Below, piece after piece: positions 23,574 through 35,332 of a stretch of DNA of 64,000 nt. Origin of the DNA: Nannobrachium achirus (Eukaryota > Chordata > Actinopteri > Myctophiformes > Myctophidae); the NCBI GenBank assembly GCA_963921795.1, contig OY997654.1, positions 2,970,206-3,034,205 of the forward strand, in the 5' to 3' direction. Position 1 is the first letter of the stretch. Each line of letters opens with the position of its first letter. Both the position numbers and the translations under genes were made by a program. The notes beneath the pieces were generated by a model. The model ran no database searches. It saw only the letters and a program-made list of their open reading frames with translations, and was not told where the DNA came from.

Positions 23574-24017
23574 TAGTCCGGGAGCCAAATGGTGATTTTT
23601 GGCTGAACGTGGATTCGCCTGTAAAAGTTTTTTTCTCAACTGATTCTTGTAGCTTGGGGTCACCTCTTAAGGATTCAAGATGATGACCAGTGATATCCAT
23701 TGAGCATTTTTTATTATTAACCCCTTAATGCCTGAAACACAAGAAATCCACCCAAGAGGAAAATACCCAGAAAAAGATTTTTTTTTCTGGGTATTTAAGG
23801 AGGATCTGAGGGGTCTAACTAGGGGTTTATCATGATGCTGAATCCATTGCAGGCATTTGTTTTGCACAAAAAACATTCCATTAAGGGGTTAATAATAAAA
23901 AATGCTCAATGGATATCACTGGTCATCATCTTGAGAGGTGACCCCAAGCTACAAGAATCAGTTGAGAAAAAAACTTTTACAGGCGAATCCACGTTCACCC
24001 CCACGGCTCCCGGACTA
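23574..24017. mobile_element. 444-bp foldback MITE
   Basis: The ends TAGTCCGGGAGCC and GGCTCCCGGACTA are inverted. Long interior arms (about 23605-23730 and 23880-23995) are almost perfect complements, e.g. GATATCCATTGAGCATTTTT against AAAAATGCTCAATGGATATC. The loop carries a TGAATCCATTGCA...TTTTGCACAAAAAA motif shared with 55560-55730 and 58945-59095. Confidence 0.85.
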
Positions 24018-24126
24018 TTTGGGTGTGAAGTGTGATTTACATAGGATATTATGCAAGTAACACTCAAAAGTGTGAACTTGCTACTGTAGGTTCTTTTGAC
24101 AGTCTTTTTAACAGATGAAACTATCA

Positions 24127-24860
24127 AAATGATTAGGGCTTATTTATTTTTTTATTTATTTTTTATTTAACCTTTATTTAACCAGTAAAAACACATTGAG
24201 ACATAATCTCTTTTTCGAGTGGGAACTGGCCAAGAGGCAGAAATAAAAATGACACTAACTTTGCTACACATACAAGACACCAACAGCAAAGATAAAACAT
24301 CCATGATACATCACTAATACCTAAACTCCAGGGTGATACACTTTACATAATATAAAAACTAGTTTACAAGCATCAGGTAATACTACACTAACAGTATGCG
24401 ACCTGTAACAAAAAAAGAAAAAACACAAAATGAGAACCTAATAAACATCAGTACAAGTGCAAGTGTTTGTGTATGTATCCAAGGTGATTCTTTTAAAGCT
24501 TCTCAGCGGAATTAGCACGGCCAATTCGAGTCTGGTCTGAAGGTCGTTCCACGACCATGGACCAAAGAAGGCGAGGCATTTTTTGCCACCCTCAGATGTA
24601 AATGCCGGTACTATACAACGTAGCCAGGCATTTGATCTGAGATTTAGCCCATTTTTCAACAAATGCAAATTTGGAGGAAATATAAGAGGGGAGCTCACCA
24701 AGTATCGCTTTATAGACAAAATTATTCCAATGCTGTAACCTGCGAGATGACAGAGAAGACCAGTCAACTGCAGCGTACAACATGCAATGGTGAGTCCTAA
24801 AAGGCAAGTTTGTAATGAATCTGTGGATCACTATCATTAATTTTCATATTTCATGATTTG
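24127..24860 (-). mobile_element. LINE 3' end fragment (second family)
   Basis: Minus-strand reading frames at 24837-24592 and 24767-24438 carry a C-terminal non-LTR retrotransposon signature (RLQHWNNFVYKAILGELPSY; FGPWSWNDLQTRLELA), split by a frameshift. The 3' end has TTAACCTTTATTTAACCAG-type sequence on the plus strand, characteristic of fish LINE tails. Non-functional. Confidence 0.75.
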
Positions 24861-25289
24861 TATTCAGCTGCAGTCAAGAGGTGTCCCTGATTTTTATCTC
24901 CAGGAGTTCCGGCAAGAACTTCAAGCCACTTTCACCCCTGGTTTTGGGGGGGCCACCAATGGAAATCTAGCTTAGGGCCACCAGAATCCTAGAACCGGCC
25001 CTGTACAGAAGCCAGTCATTGCAATTTTATTCATTTTCATTTTTTCATTTCATTTGAAAGCTGGGGATCATAGCTACAAAATGATATATTGGTTGTGGAG
25101 ATTGACCCAACAGTTTTGAAGATATGGCTTATAGAATGATGCCATGCTGAAATAGGACTTTTGAGATATTCAAGTTTTAAATAAATTTCTAACCTGCAAT
25201 GACCTGACTCCGCCACATGGGGAGCAATCTTCAATTCAATCTTCAATTCAAAGAAGCTTTATTGGCATGAGAACACAAACGTTTACACA

Positions 25290-25600
25290 GTGGTGGAAAA
25301 AGTACCAACATTTTATAATTAAGTAAAAGTATCAATTCTGCAATGTAGAATCACTCTGTTACAAGTAAAAGTCCAGAATTAAAAATGTACTTGAGTAAAA
25401 GTACAAAAGTATTGGTATCCAAATGTACTTAAAGTACCAAAAGTAAAAGTACAAAATGTTTGAAAATAGCAGATCTACAAGCTCACAACGCGTCGCACCA
25501 CAATGCGTTGTGAGCTTGTAGATCGGCTATTTTCAAATAGCCTTGGTATAACATAGGGCTAAAGTGGTTTATGTATGTTTTAAAATGTAGTTATTGCTCT
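25290..25600. mobile_element. hAT-like repeat with CAGTGGTGGAAAAAGTAC left end
   Basis: The left end resembles a common fish hAT non-autonomous family. The repeat is AAGTAAAAGT-rich and contains the full palindrome copy at 25461-25536. The right end was not found. Confidence 0.6.
25461..25536. repeat. Dispersed palindrome, copy 5 (best formed)
   Basis: TGAAAATAGCAGATCTACAA begins an arm continuing through GCTCACAACGC; the other arm GCGTTGTGAGCTTGTAGATC runs on to GGCTATTTTCA. Nearly complete pairing of about 33 nt per arm. Confidence 0.85.
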
Positions 25601-25713
25601 CTAAAAAGATAATGCCACAACAGCATCTCAAGCATTATTGGGCTAAATGTAAAGACGCTACGCTGCGCCAACCGTGAATTCAACACAATCTGCTGTTACG
25701 CAGTTTAACCAAT

Positions 25714-26094
25714 TTGCTACATACGTCTACACAAACGGTCAGATTACAAAGATAAATTGCTTAGTGAAGGCTCACAGATGTCACCATAGGGTACGCTCCA
25801 GCAGAATGTCCCGTAATGATCGTATTATTTAATGAGGAGCATTTTAATCCGATCGGTCGTCGTTTCCTTAAAAAGGTATTAATGTATCTAAGTGCAGTAC
25901 ACCTCGCAACCGATGGGGTCGCATGGCTGAAAAACAACAGAAAATGGCATCTGATCGGATTAAAATGCAGTTTATTAAACAATACGAAAGATCCGGGTAA
26001 TTCTGCTTGAGCGTACCATACTGTGACATCTGTGAGACTTCAGTAAGCACGTTATCTTTGAAATATGAAGGTTTTTGTAGACGTACGTAGCAAA
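25714..26094. mobile_element. Foldback element
   Basis: The outer arms (TTTGCTACATACGTCTACA and TGTAGACGTACGTAGCAAA) and inner arms (CTCACAGATGTCACCATAGG against the inverse near 26010-26038; GGAGCATTTTAATCCGATCGG against CGATCGGATTAAAATGC-like sequence) are nested inverted repeats. Confidence 0.75.
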
Positions 26095-26327
26095 TAGGAT
26101 TAACTGCTCAACACGAGGGTGAAGCATAGGGGTTGAAGTGAATGTATTACGTGCGCAACAGGGCTAACTGTGCTAAATGTAGCATAATCAGTGTTTGTGT
26201 AACTTCAGTCAGAAGAATTATCTGACCTGATAATAAAACACAATCTACAGGCTTAACCGCCTCGCGTTGTGAGCTTGTAGAAGAGAGCAACAATAGAGTT
26301 GGGTCACGTTTTATTTGTTTATAGCCT

Positions 26328-26382
26328 GCAGCTAGCGCTGCAGCTAGCGCTAGCTAACGCTAGCTAGCGTTAGCCGTTAGCC
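26328..26382. repeat. GCTAGC-rich self-complementary cluster
   Basis: Overlapping GCTAGCG, GCTAACG and CGTTAGC units can pair with one another in many registers. Confidence 0.85.
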
Positions 26383-28659
26383 ACTCATAGCCAGTCAACC
26401 AGAATAGTCTACTCTAAAGTCAACTTTCCGACGGCGAGTGAACGATTGCATTCCATCCATGTTTTCTTGGCTGTCAATTTATTGTCCAAAAAAACAAACG
26501 CCCTGAACGTTAGAATATTAGATAGTTTAGGACGACACTGATCTATTCAATGCTAAGCTAACTCAGTGACAAAGGAAGCTTCCGCACCGGAGCATACGTC
26601 ACAGGCGTGATTCAAAATAACGACGTGGTTCGGCCAGTGGAGACGCCCCTATACTCTATAGAGACGCCCCTCTTAACAACACACACGCATATAACTGTTA
26701 AAGCCTGCACAAGACACTTTTGTGCTGTGCTCAAAATAAACTTGACACTTTGAAAGGCCTCTCATTTTATTTATCTTCTGTGCTGGGTGTTTTTTTTTAT
26801 GGGTTTGCATGGTACGTAAAGAGAAATTAGAATTAGTGAAAACGGCTCACAACACACTTTGAAAAGATAAAAATATACTGTCTTGTTTTGTTCACTACTA
26901 GAAAATGCAGACATAACTTAGAAGACATAACTGTTTATTTACAACAGCCAAACATGTAATACAGTTGTAAAACATGGGCTGTAGGAAACAATTAAGGAAA
27001 CCATACAATGTGAATTAACGTTCATACTCAGCATTTGGCTAACTCAGCATTTCCTTATAGCTTATTCGAATTCACCTTTACTTTAACATTAAAACCCGAA
27101 CTACTGTCATACTGAAGATAACTTATAACGCGCTACGTGCCTGACAGAGATGACAGCGTCCCCACCCGGGTGCCGCCACGGGCCAATCAAAGGCAAGCGG
27201 AACGAGAGGGGCGTCTCCACTGGCCGAACCACGTCGTTATTTTGAATCACGCACGTCACAGACGTCTCCAGGCCGCTCCAGGATCATTTCACCAGCGTAG
27301 AAGAAGAAACAGCGGAAGTCAAGAACGGCGGAAGAATAATAAATAATAATACACAAAATCATACATTACGTGGTTAATAATTGTTCATTTGGAACACACA
27401 TGGCATTAAATTAATGGGATAAATACTGTGCGTTGCATCGCTAAGTAATGGAGTCCCGATATTACCGCATTTGGCTACAAACGGCTAACAAAGGCTGGCT
27501 AGTTAGCATTTTAGCTAATATAAACTGGGAGGACTAACAGAATTATGTACCGATCTCTCACATTAATTAAAAAAAGTCTTATTTACATGCAGAGTTAAGC
27601 TCTGGCGTTTAAGTGAAATGTAGCCTAGATATTATGAGATGCTGTTGTGGCATTATCTTTTTAGAGAGCAAAAAAAAAAAAAATCATTTTGGCTACAGGG
27701 AATAATGACAGTCCCCGAGATGACTGGCTGCTGGGGGTGCTGGGACACATATATAAACATGCTATGTCCAAAACAGTTCCTTAACAAAAATAATAACAAA
27801 TAAATAAACAGCCGATCTACAAGCACATAATGCACCATATCTCAACGCGTTGGGAGCTTGTAGATCTGCTATTTTTACTCTTATAGTGCAATCTCTTCTA
27901 TGATTTTTTTGCTTTTTGCTTGTTTATTATCAGGGAAAATAATGGGATTTGTTCATTATCCTTATGGGACTACTTGACGAATGTTCCGGGCCAGTGGTTA
28001 CAATGGTTACAATGGGGCCAGTGGCAAATTTCCCTTAACAACTTGGACGCCAGTCGACTTTCAGATCAACTATCTCACTATGGACTTCCCTGCCAAGCGA
28101 CTTTAATCGACTTTTATATAAAAGCATTGTTTAAGCTTTTATTTGGGTTAATAGACGGAGCGAAATGGTTAGCTTACCGTCGGCTGGTATCAACACGTAA
28201 ACCGTGAAAAAAAAGGATACGATTATGACGTCACTGCTAAACCAGGCCTTCCTGTTTACATTAGCCTCTGCTAGCCGCTAGGCTCAATGCAAACCATCCG
28301 ACCCTTACGCAGCTTCACTAGGTCGGATTTTGATTCGGAAACTTTCTGTGTGGCATCTGTATACGTTCCGGTGCCCATACCGATGGTGGTTTTAGACGAT
28401 CAAGCACGAATTGAACAGTATTGAGCTCAGATGGCGGCCCGCGGGGCTCCCATTGTAAGTCAATGGGGAGCGATGTCACTATCCCATCCTTGAATCTTGG
28501 TTTTTACATGGGGGCTTCCACAGTCTATGGTTTTAGTGTTACGATGGCTCGCTCTAGTGGTCATTTTGTGGTATGGTATATCATCCTGGCTTTGAAAATA
28601 ATGTAATCATGATGATAAAATATAGCTATTTCCTGGCGTTATAAGCGCACATTCATATT
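26383..28659. other. Intergenic; inverted pair and repeats, no confident gene
   Basis: An approximately 50-bp inverted pair lies at 26602-26650 and 27212-27258 (shared AACGACGTGGTTCGGCCAGT and inverse), bounding a possible 660-bp element. Positions 28420-28560 include a CCATTGTAAGTCAATGGGG block typical of fish MITEs. A 95-codon open frame at 27920-28207 has no recognised domain and I do not call it. Confidence 0.5.
27804..27876. repeat. Dispersed palindrome, copy 6
   Basis: AACAGCCGATCTACAAGCAC pairs with GGGAGCTTGTAGATCTGCTA. Confidence 0.75.
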
Positions 28660-28911
28660 TAAAGGAGCTATAGTCAACTTTTTCATTGTAGGGCCGACTT
28701 TGTTTACATCCCTCATCAATCCATAGAAGAGGAATGTAAACAAAGTCAGTCTGACATGGCCAAAATGATTATTTTATCATTATTTTACGCTTTTTGTGGT
28801 AATTTTTGAATAGAAACACATGTATGAAGCTGATATTTTTATAAAACATTTTCGAAACATTTTTATTTTAGCATCCGTTTTTCAAGAAAAAGTTGACTAT
28901 AGCTCCTTTAA
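28660..28911. mobile_element. TTAA-flanked MITE (piggyBac-like), about 250 bp
   Basis: AGGAGCTATAGTCAACTTTT and AAAAGTTGACTATAGCTCCT are perfect inverted ends, each bordered by TTAA. TTAA target duplication is the piggyBac hallmark. An inner inverted pair, TTTGTTTACATYCC, is also present. Confidence 0.8.
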
Positions 28912-31148
28912 ATTTGGCTGGCAATGGTTTAATGCCCCTGGAAAGACAAAATTCAAATCACTAGTCTAGAGCTGTCAAATCATACAACAGACTTTCTGAC
29001 GTCACCGCCTGGCCAAGCCCACATTGGGACCACGCCCACATTGGTGTCCCCCCATGTAATTTTCCCTTCCGGCTCGCCTGGGTTGTTAACCTTCTGTTTT
29101 GAAGGTTTACAACCTGATGACTAACTCTACAACAAAGAAGACTACAAATGAAAAAATTGGAACATAAAGATATTGAGAGTTAAAATCTTGAGGAGTTCTT
29201 TTGAACTAAAATCTGTGGGAACTTGACATGCATGTGGCTAAAGACATGTATTTATTTGGTGTTCATTCATTGAACTGTTGTGGGTTGAAATCAATTGACT
29301 TGTTTGTGGTTGCATTGAAACTTTAGTTACAAACATAACTTGGGTACTTTGATTTGACCTGACTTTTGCGTTTCCATTTCGTAAATACCGATGGTTGATT
29401 GGATGTTGCCGTAAATACGATGGTATTTACGAAATGTGATTAGTTTCGTGTGATTTTTTTTCTCACACCAGTGTGAGTGGAGCGGTGGTGTCCATGCATT
29501 TCAAGGTTGTGTGTATGCGTGCATTTACTGTACATTTCAAGGCTGCTCAACAGTCACCCAGCAGTATTGCAGGCCAGGCTACAGACACGCATAGCTACAC
29601 ACGGACCACCGCTGAATATTTCTGTGGTAGACAGAATCTACCTGGCAACCCTAAAATTGGCACTTTGTATACACACACGCGTTCTCCCGTAGCTTGATCT
29701 ACCTACGTTTATTGTATTATCAAAGCAATAAGAACATAGAACAAATTGGTCATACTTGCTAAGCACTGTCAGGTTTACATAAAAAAGGTGGTACTCTCAC
29801 TATGGTATTTTTCCTCCTGTAAACGTAATGTGCACAAGATATTTTAGAGGTTATTTTACAGGTTCCAGTCAGTGTTTTATGTGTCTTTAACACCGATGGT
29901 CACCGGTTCAAGTCTCACCTCATGCAGACTAATTAAATTGCATATTATAGTGCTCGTAAGAGCACTGCTTCTAGTTTTTCTTTGATTTCTTTTCCCACTT
30001 TTCCCTTGCTTTCCCTTGCTGCTTTTTTGCTTTCCTGCTTTTTCTGGCTTGGCCACTTTATTGCTGCTTGCAGCTATATTTAGTGGCCAAGCCATGCAGT
30101 CTGCAGTGGCAAAGGCCACTCATTGATATTGTACTTCATTATTAGTGGCCAAGCCACAGAGTTGATATTGTACTTTTTCTCTATTCTTCCGCCACTTTTT
30201 CTCTAGTGGCTTGATCGTGCTGTCGCTTTTTACGAAACTCGACAGTATGGTACAAATCCAATGAGTTAATATAAAGATTTTTCTCAGAGAGACAAATGAA
30301 GAGAACATTTAATAACAATTTTATTATTAACCTTTCTCTGTCTCTGTAAGTGTTAAATGGCTTTATATTATGAATAGTAATGTATTAATTTCTTGATCGC
30401 CTCTTGTCTTGATTGTTTAAACACAACATCATGGGCCACTATGCTCGATAACAGGCTTGATAAGCCCAAAGCTTGATACCGGGTACTCAATACATCTATT
30501 ATTGGGGTATCGAGCTACCCTTGTTTAGGGCTCCATCACTACGCAAGACTAATGACCATATAAGCAGTTCCCAATGCAGTTATGCCCAAATATGGAGTGT
30601 GTTGTCTAACCTCAATGTGTCATCATGGCATCAGGCGCAGAACAAATCAGTCATCAAAGTTCCATGTTTCTTTTGTACATTTAAACATTTGTTTTAAACA
30701 TTTTTACATAAAATGTAATTTAGCTTCATTCAGTGATACTTCAAATTCATCAGACAGAGCAGAAACCCCTTCACAGAAACCTTAACATATTGTTTCAATC
30801 TAAACAATATTTTCTCTTTGTCTTAAACTATACATTCCATTTTATTTTGTCAGCTGGAAAATGACAAGTGCTGAGAGAACGAGAAAGTACAGGGAGAAAC
30901 TAAACAATGACCCAGCAAGGAGAGAGGAGCCAAAGGGGCGAGACTGCATTTTCTACGAAGAGCAGGAGGTTGTCTGTGGCATAGCAGAACCGCAACAAGG
31001 CAGCCGGTTTGCTACCCTCACCAAATACGACTGGCTGATGTACAATACAGTCTAAATGTATAATCTAATCTGATCTAATACTTTTGTACTTTCACTCACT
31101 GGACTGGACAGTGGACAGTGTTAAGGTAGGACCCGAGACAAAACTAGC

Positions 31149-31214
31149 GAAAATAGCTGATCTACAAGCTCTCAACACGTTGTGCTGCGAGAGCTTGTAG
31201 ATCAGCTATTTTCG
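31149..31214. repeat. Dispersed palindrome, copy 7
   Basis: GAAAATAGCTGATCTACAAG and CTTGTAGATCAGCTATTTTC are perfect complements at the ends of the arms. Confidence 0.85.
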
Positions 31215-32284
31215 GAGTTGCGCAACCCAGCACTCTTTAGCTAGTGGAGATGTGGTGTAATGTCATGATTCCTAATTACATTTGTTCAACACAAAATGCT
31301 GTGTTCAAGTTCAGGAGACTTCGGACAAAAGCAATTTACCTGAATGCTGAGTTCTGTTTCCACTAACTGGTGTTAATAAAATGTTGCCTTGGCTCCAAGT
31401 GTGGCTATGCGCCTTATTGTCTCTTTAGGATCCTTCTGCCGTGGGCCGGCAGAAGACTTAGGTGTGCGTAGCATTCCTGTGCACATCCTCATCATCCATC
31501 TACTACTACAATTCTTTCTTATCCCATGTTAAAGCCCTACAATAATATCCTGTTCAGAAATATTAAGGCCATGTTATCCTGGGTAATTGTTTAATCAATC
31601 AGTAAAGTTCAGTACTCACTAATAGGTAGGTTAAAACACAGTTTGTTTTGACACATGAAGATATGATCATACGGTGTGACACTAAATCATTTGGTGTGAC
31701 ATTCCAAATAGTGAAAAATCATACCTTTATTAATGATTAAACCAAAAAAATGTTTATGGATTACATAGAGAATATTATCAGGAAGAGTCACAAATATTTG
31801 TGTAATTTTAGAGAAAGTTTTGACAGAATACATTTAAAATATGTTGTAAGATCATGAACATGGGCCTCACACAGTGTCGATTATGAAAAAAATTTACAGA
31901 TATAATTAATTTTCAAAAAACTATAGTGGATCACTGGTTAGTTATGATAAAGGACTTTGATAAAGTGAGTAACTTAAGAAAGATGTACTCCATTTTCATT
32001 TTATGAACAATTATTTTCATGTCACACCATATGACGATTTTAGGCACAAGTACAACAAACTGCTGAATAAAGTCTGATTCCAATAAAATATCTAAAAACA
32101 AAATGTATTTCCATAAGGTTGAGAGTGAGTAGAACAAAAGTAAATAACTTTTATGCCTGCAATTTAAAGTTTTTTTAAAAACACATTTTTTGGGGCGTCA
32201 CGTCACTGACCCACATGCCAAATAATTTCCCTTTATGATTTCTTTTGTGTCAACTGCTTTAGGTGCATGGTCATGGTCAGACAA

Positions 32285-33320
32285 AAACTCACTTCCTGGT
32301 TAAAACTTATTTGGGCACCCCTTGTAGGATGCGTTAAGATCACTCAAGACTCAAGGGACATTTGTACCACATTTCATGCCTTTATGACATTCATTAAGGT
32401 GTCTTTGCTTCATCTGTCAACATTGTAGGTGGCCATTTTAAATTAGTCAATAACTCACTTCCTGTTTCAGATTATTTTGGAAAACCCTACTAGTATGTGT
32501 TAGGATGACACAAGGGACATTTGTGCCCAGTTGCTTTTATGAGATTCTTAAGTTGTCTTTTGCGTAAATCGCCATTTTCAATTTTGTCAGTAACTCACTT
32601 CCTGTTTCAGATTTCTTTGGGCACCCCTTCTAGGTTGTCTTAGGATGACACAAGGGACACATATGCCAAAGTGTATGCCTCTATGACATTCTATAGGTTT
32701 TTGAGGCAATAGCCAACACTGTAGGCGGCCATTTTCAATATTGTCATTAATTCACTTCCTGTTTAAGATTTCTTTGGGCACCCCTTCTAGGGTGTCTTAG
32801 GATGACCCAAGGGACATTTGTGCCAAATCTTATACTTTTTGGAGATTCTTTTGGTGTCTTTTGAGTCAACGGTCAACAGTTTAGGCGGCCATTTTCAATT
32901 TTGTCCATAACTTACTTCCTGTTTAAGATTTTTTTGGGCACTCCTTCTAGGATGTTTTAGGATAACCCAAGGGACATGTGTACCAAATGTCATGCTTTTT
33001 GGAGATTATTTTGGTGTCTTTTGAGTCAACGGTCAACAGTTTAGACGGCCATTTTGAATTTTGTCCATAACTCACTTCCTGTTTAAGATTTTTTAGGGCA
33101 CCCCTTCTAGGATGTCTTAGGATGACCCAAGGGACATTTGTGCCAAATCTTATACTTTTTGGAGATTCTTTTGGTGTCTTTTGAGTCAACGGTCAACAGT
33201 TTAGACGGCCATTTTGAATTTTGTCCATAACTCACTTCCTGTTTAAGATTTTTTTGGGCGCCCCTTCTAGGATGTTTTAGGATGACCCAAGGGACATGTG
33301 TAGCAAATTTGGTGCTTGTA
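32285..33320. repeat. ~160-bp tandem array, about 6-7 units
   Basis: The landmark CACTTCCTG (once TACTTCCTG) recurs at about 32290, 32456, 32596, 32753, 32913, 33072 and 33232, i.e. spacing near 160 bp in the later units. Units share GGCGGCCATTTT, TTTTGGGCACCCCTTCTAGG and CCAAGGGACAT. The right-hand units are the most alike, which suggests expansion on that side. Confidence 0.9.
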
Positions 33321-34169
33321 TCCAACGCGTAATGGTTCAACCCTTATTTCCCCCTACTAATATAGGGTTAAAGTGGTACTGATTTTATGCTATATTAACT
33401 AGAGGTTTTTCACGGGTCCAATTTGTCAGACCTGTTCCAAATTGGACCAGCAAAAATGTTACCCGGAGACGAATGGGCTGGGCTAGTATTGGATTTCTGA
33501 GTTCCGAACCCGAAAAATAGAGTGATTCGGTTACGGAGCCATACGGAACCGGCTGAAAGAAGAAAAGATTGTCGGACATTACCGTCAGTCTTTGTTTACA
33601 TCCTGCTCACATGCGTTCCATGGGTCGGCAAAATCAGGTTAAAACACGTTAATTTAATTAATTAATTACGGGCAGTGAACTAATTTAGCAGTGAACCCGT
33701 AATGCCCGTTAGGGGTTCCAGAAACCCACTTTGAGAACCCCTGGTTTAAATAAAGTACTATGGTGAATTAATAGGTTTGGACCGTGCAGGTACCATTTAT
33801 GCTTCAAAGGATCATTCATTTAGTGGATGTGAGTGAGGCAAATTAAGTACTGTATTAATCATACTCAAGTGACCCACTTTTTTCTTTACAACATGGTTCT
33901 CTGATCATTGCCAAACATCTTGTACACACTGCCGGTAGGCTATAGTAGGCGAAAGAAAGAAGTTAAAGTTATTAAATATTTGAACTTTAATTGTATTATG
34001 GAAGTCAATGGCTTCGATTGGGCTGCATGTAGGTGTCCTAATTTGGAGTCATGCATCATAGATAAAATCATGATGTCATATACAGTATGAATGATGTCAG
34101 AAGAGAAAATATTGTATGTCTCTGGGACCCGAACTAACATAAATACATTTTGAGCCAATTAATCAGCGC

Positions 34170-34262
34170 CTAGTTAGAAGTGCTGATTGCTTATTGTACG
34201 TCGCTCTGGATTAAGAGCATCTGCTCAATGCTTAAATTATAAATTGTAAATTGTACAAGCTC
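34170..34262 (+). repeat. LINE/SINE 3' tail abutting the COQ5 start
   Basis: TTATTGTACGTCGCTCTGGA, GAGCATCTGCTCAATG and TAAATTGTAAATTG are the usual 3' end of a common fish retroposon. A related tail lies at 45635-45670. Confidence 0.65.
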
Positions 34263-34267
34263 ACAAC

Positions 34268-35314
34268 ATGGCAGCTTCCATTAGACTGCTCGTCCCGAGA
34301 GCACTGCGTGATCCTCGCGTAAACATTGCAAATATAAATCTAAACATTAGAAAGCTTGAGGGACGGCGGCTAAGATGGACGACGTGTAGCCCAGCGCGTC
34401 GCCATTTCAGCGGCGACAGTGCAGCGGACAGGAGAAGCGCACACTTTGGTTTCCAAAGTGTCCCTGAGGCCGAGAAGGCACAGCGAGTGTACGAGGTGTT
34501 TGAGAGTGTGGCCCAGCAGTACGACGTGATGAACGACGCCATGAGTCTAGGCATACACAGACTGTGGAAAGACAGGCTATTGCGCGCCATGAACCCTCAG
34601 CCCGGAGCACGGCTCCTGGATGTGGCCGGAGGCACGGGCGACATCGCCTTCCGTTTCCTGGACTACGTGAGCTCCCAGCAGGACCGCCAGCGGCAGCAGA
34701 AAGCACTGCGGTTCAAGCAGACCCCGTCGTGGCAGCATGGCGTCTCTTGCAAGCACGCTTCAAAGGACCGGTCTGGCGAGCCCGGCAGCCAGGAGTCTCG
34801 GGCTGTGGTCTGCGACGTCAACAAGGAGATGCTCAAAGTGGGCGAGCAGAAAGCTGCCCGCTTGGGCATCGGTGCCGCCGGCTTGTCCTGGGTGGTGGGA
34901 GACGCAGAGGAGTTGCCCTTCGACGATGACCAGTTTGACGTGTACACGGTCGCTTTTGGCATTCGCAACGTCACCCACGTGGATCGAGCACTGCGCGAGG
35001 CCCTGAGGGTACTGAAGCGCGGAGGAAGGTTCATGTGCTTAGAGTTCAGCAAAGTGACCAATCCTCTGCTGGCTAGGCTGTACGACACGTACAGTTTTCA
35101 AATGATCCCGGTGCTGGGGGAGGTGATCGCGGGGGACTGGAAGTCCTACCAGTACCTGGTGGAGAGCATCCGCACGTTCCCTGACCAGGAGGAGTTTAAA
35201 GGGATGATTAAGGACGCTGGTTTCCACTGTGTACAATACCACAACCTTACTGGAGGAGTGGTCGCCCTTCATTCTGGCTTTAAACTGGGACACTTGCATC
35301 CACTGGCCCTTTAA
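34268..35314 (+). CDS. coq5: COQ5-like 2-methoxy-6-polyprenyl-1,4-benzoquinol methylase; probable intronless retrocopy
   Basis: COQ5 is the SAM-dependent C-methyltransferase of ubiquinone synthesis, on the matrix side of the mitochondrial inner membrane. The 348-residue frame has an Arg-rich, mitochondrial-targeting-like N-terminus (about 1-50), SAM motif I LLDVAGGTGDIAF (116-128), CDVNKEMLKVG (182-192), GDAEELPFDDDQFD (211-224), FGIRNVTH (230-237) and GDWKSYQYLVES (289-300). The family normally ends at about HSGFKL; here eight residues (GHLHPLAL) follow. Vertebrate COQ5 genes have several introns and this has none, so it looks like a retrocopy, kept open over its full length. It is GC-richer than its AT-rich surroundings. 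A LINE/SINE-like 3' tail abuts the start codon, leaving no obvious 5' UTR, and a hAT MITE begins 18 bp after the stop. It may be a functional retrogene, a young processed copy, or the sole gene if the lineage lost its introns. Confidence 0.9.
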   Translation: MAASIRLLVPRALRDPRVNIANINLNIRKLEGRRLRWTTCSPARRHFSGDSAADRRSAHFGFQSVPEAEKAQRVYEVFESVAQQYDVMNDAMSLGIHRLWKDRLLRAMNPQPGARLLDVAGGTGDIAFRFLDYVSSQQDRQRQQKALRFKQTPSWQHGVSCKHASKDRSGEPGSQESRAVVCDVNKEMLKVGEQKAARLGIGAAGLSWVVGDAEELPFDDDQFDVYTVAFGIRNVTHVDRALREALRVLKRGGRFMCLEFSKVTNPLLARLYDTYSFQMIPVLGEVIAGDWKSYQYLVESIRTFPDQEEFKGMIKDAGFHCVQYHNLTGGVVALHSGFKLGHLHPLAL

Positions 35315-35332
35315 ACAACAATGTGTTGTTTG

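Larger units (their letters stand above)
19774..25003. mobile_element. Putative 5.2-kb hAT-like shell with nested insertions
   Basis: The left end CAGGGCCGGTTTCT and the right end AGAACCGGCCCTG form inverted repeats. They are flanked by TACAGAAC (19766-19773) and TACAGAAG (25004-25011), a 7/8 match for an 8-bp target duplication. No transposase reading frame is visible inside. The interior is filled by other elements: an inverted-end element (about 19836-20578), a GGACCCC repeat (20725-20768), the 2-kb element at 21243-23256, a foldback MITE (23574-24017) and a LINE end (24127-24860). The pairing of these distant ends is an inference. Confidence 0.5.
28912..34252. other. Intergenic; repeats, no confident gene
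   Basis: Includes a 15-bp inverted repeat CATTTCGTAAATACC/GGTATTTACGAAATG at 29376-29437, fragments of the 1-kb repeat family near 29950-30110, and a short open frame at 30861-31055 starting MTSAERTRKYREKL. That start resembles ones I have seen in fish transposon-encoded proteins; it is probably a transposon exon remnant. Positions 33730-33850 match 63070-63150 plus 63957-64000, which frame the inserted repeat there. Confidence 0.5.

Noticed and set aside
27137-27346. Arg-rich 69-codon frame
   Set aside because: It overlaps one arm of an inverted repeat (26602/27212) and has no recognised domain or splice context.
30861-31055. Small gene starting MTSAERTRKYREKL
   Set aside because: Resembles transposon-encoded N-termini, is short, and lacks any partner exon that I can find. 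Mentioned only as a probable remnant.
32285-33320. CRISPR-like regular array
   Set aside because: The whole 160-bp unit is repeated without unique spacers, in a eukaryotic genome; it is an ordinary tandem repeat.
34407-35088. Long antisense frames opposite COQ5
   Set aside because: GC-rich coding sequence keeps the other frames open; they show no conserved domains.
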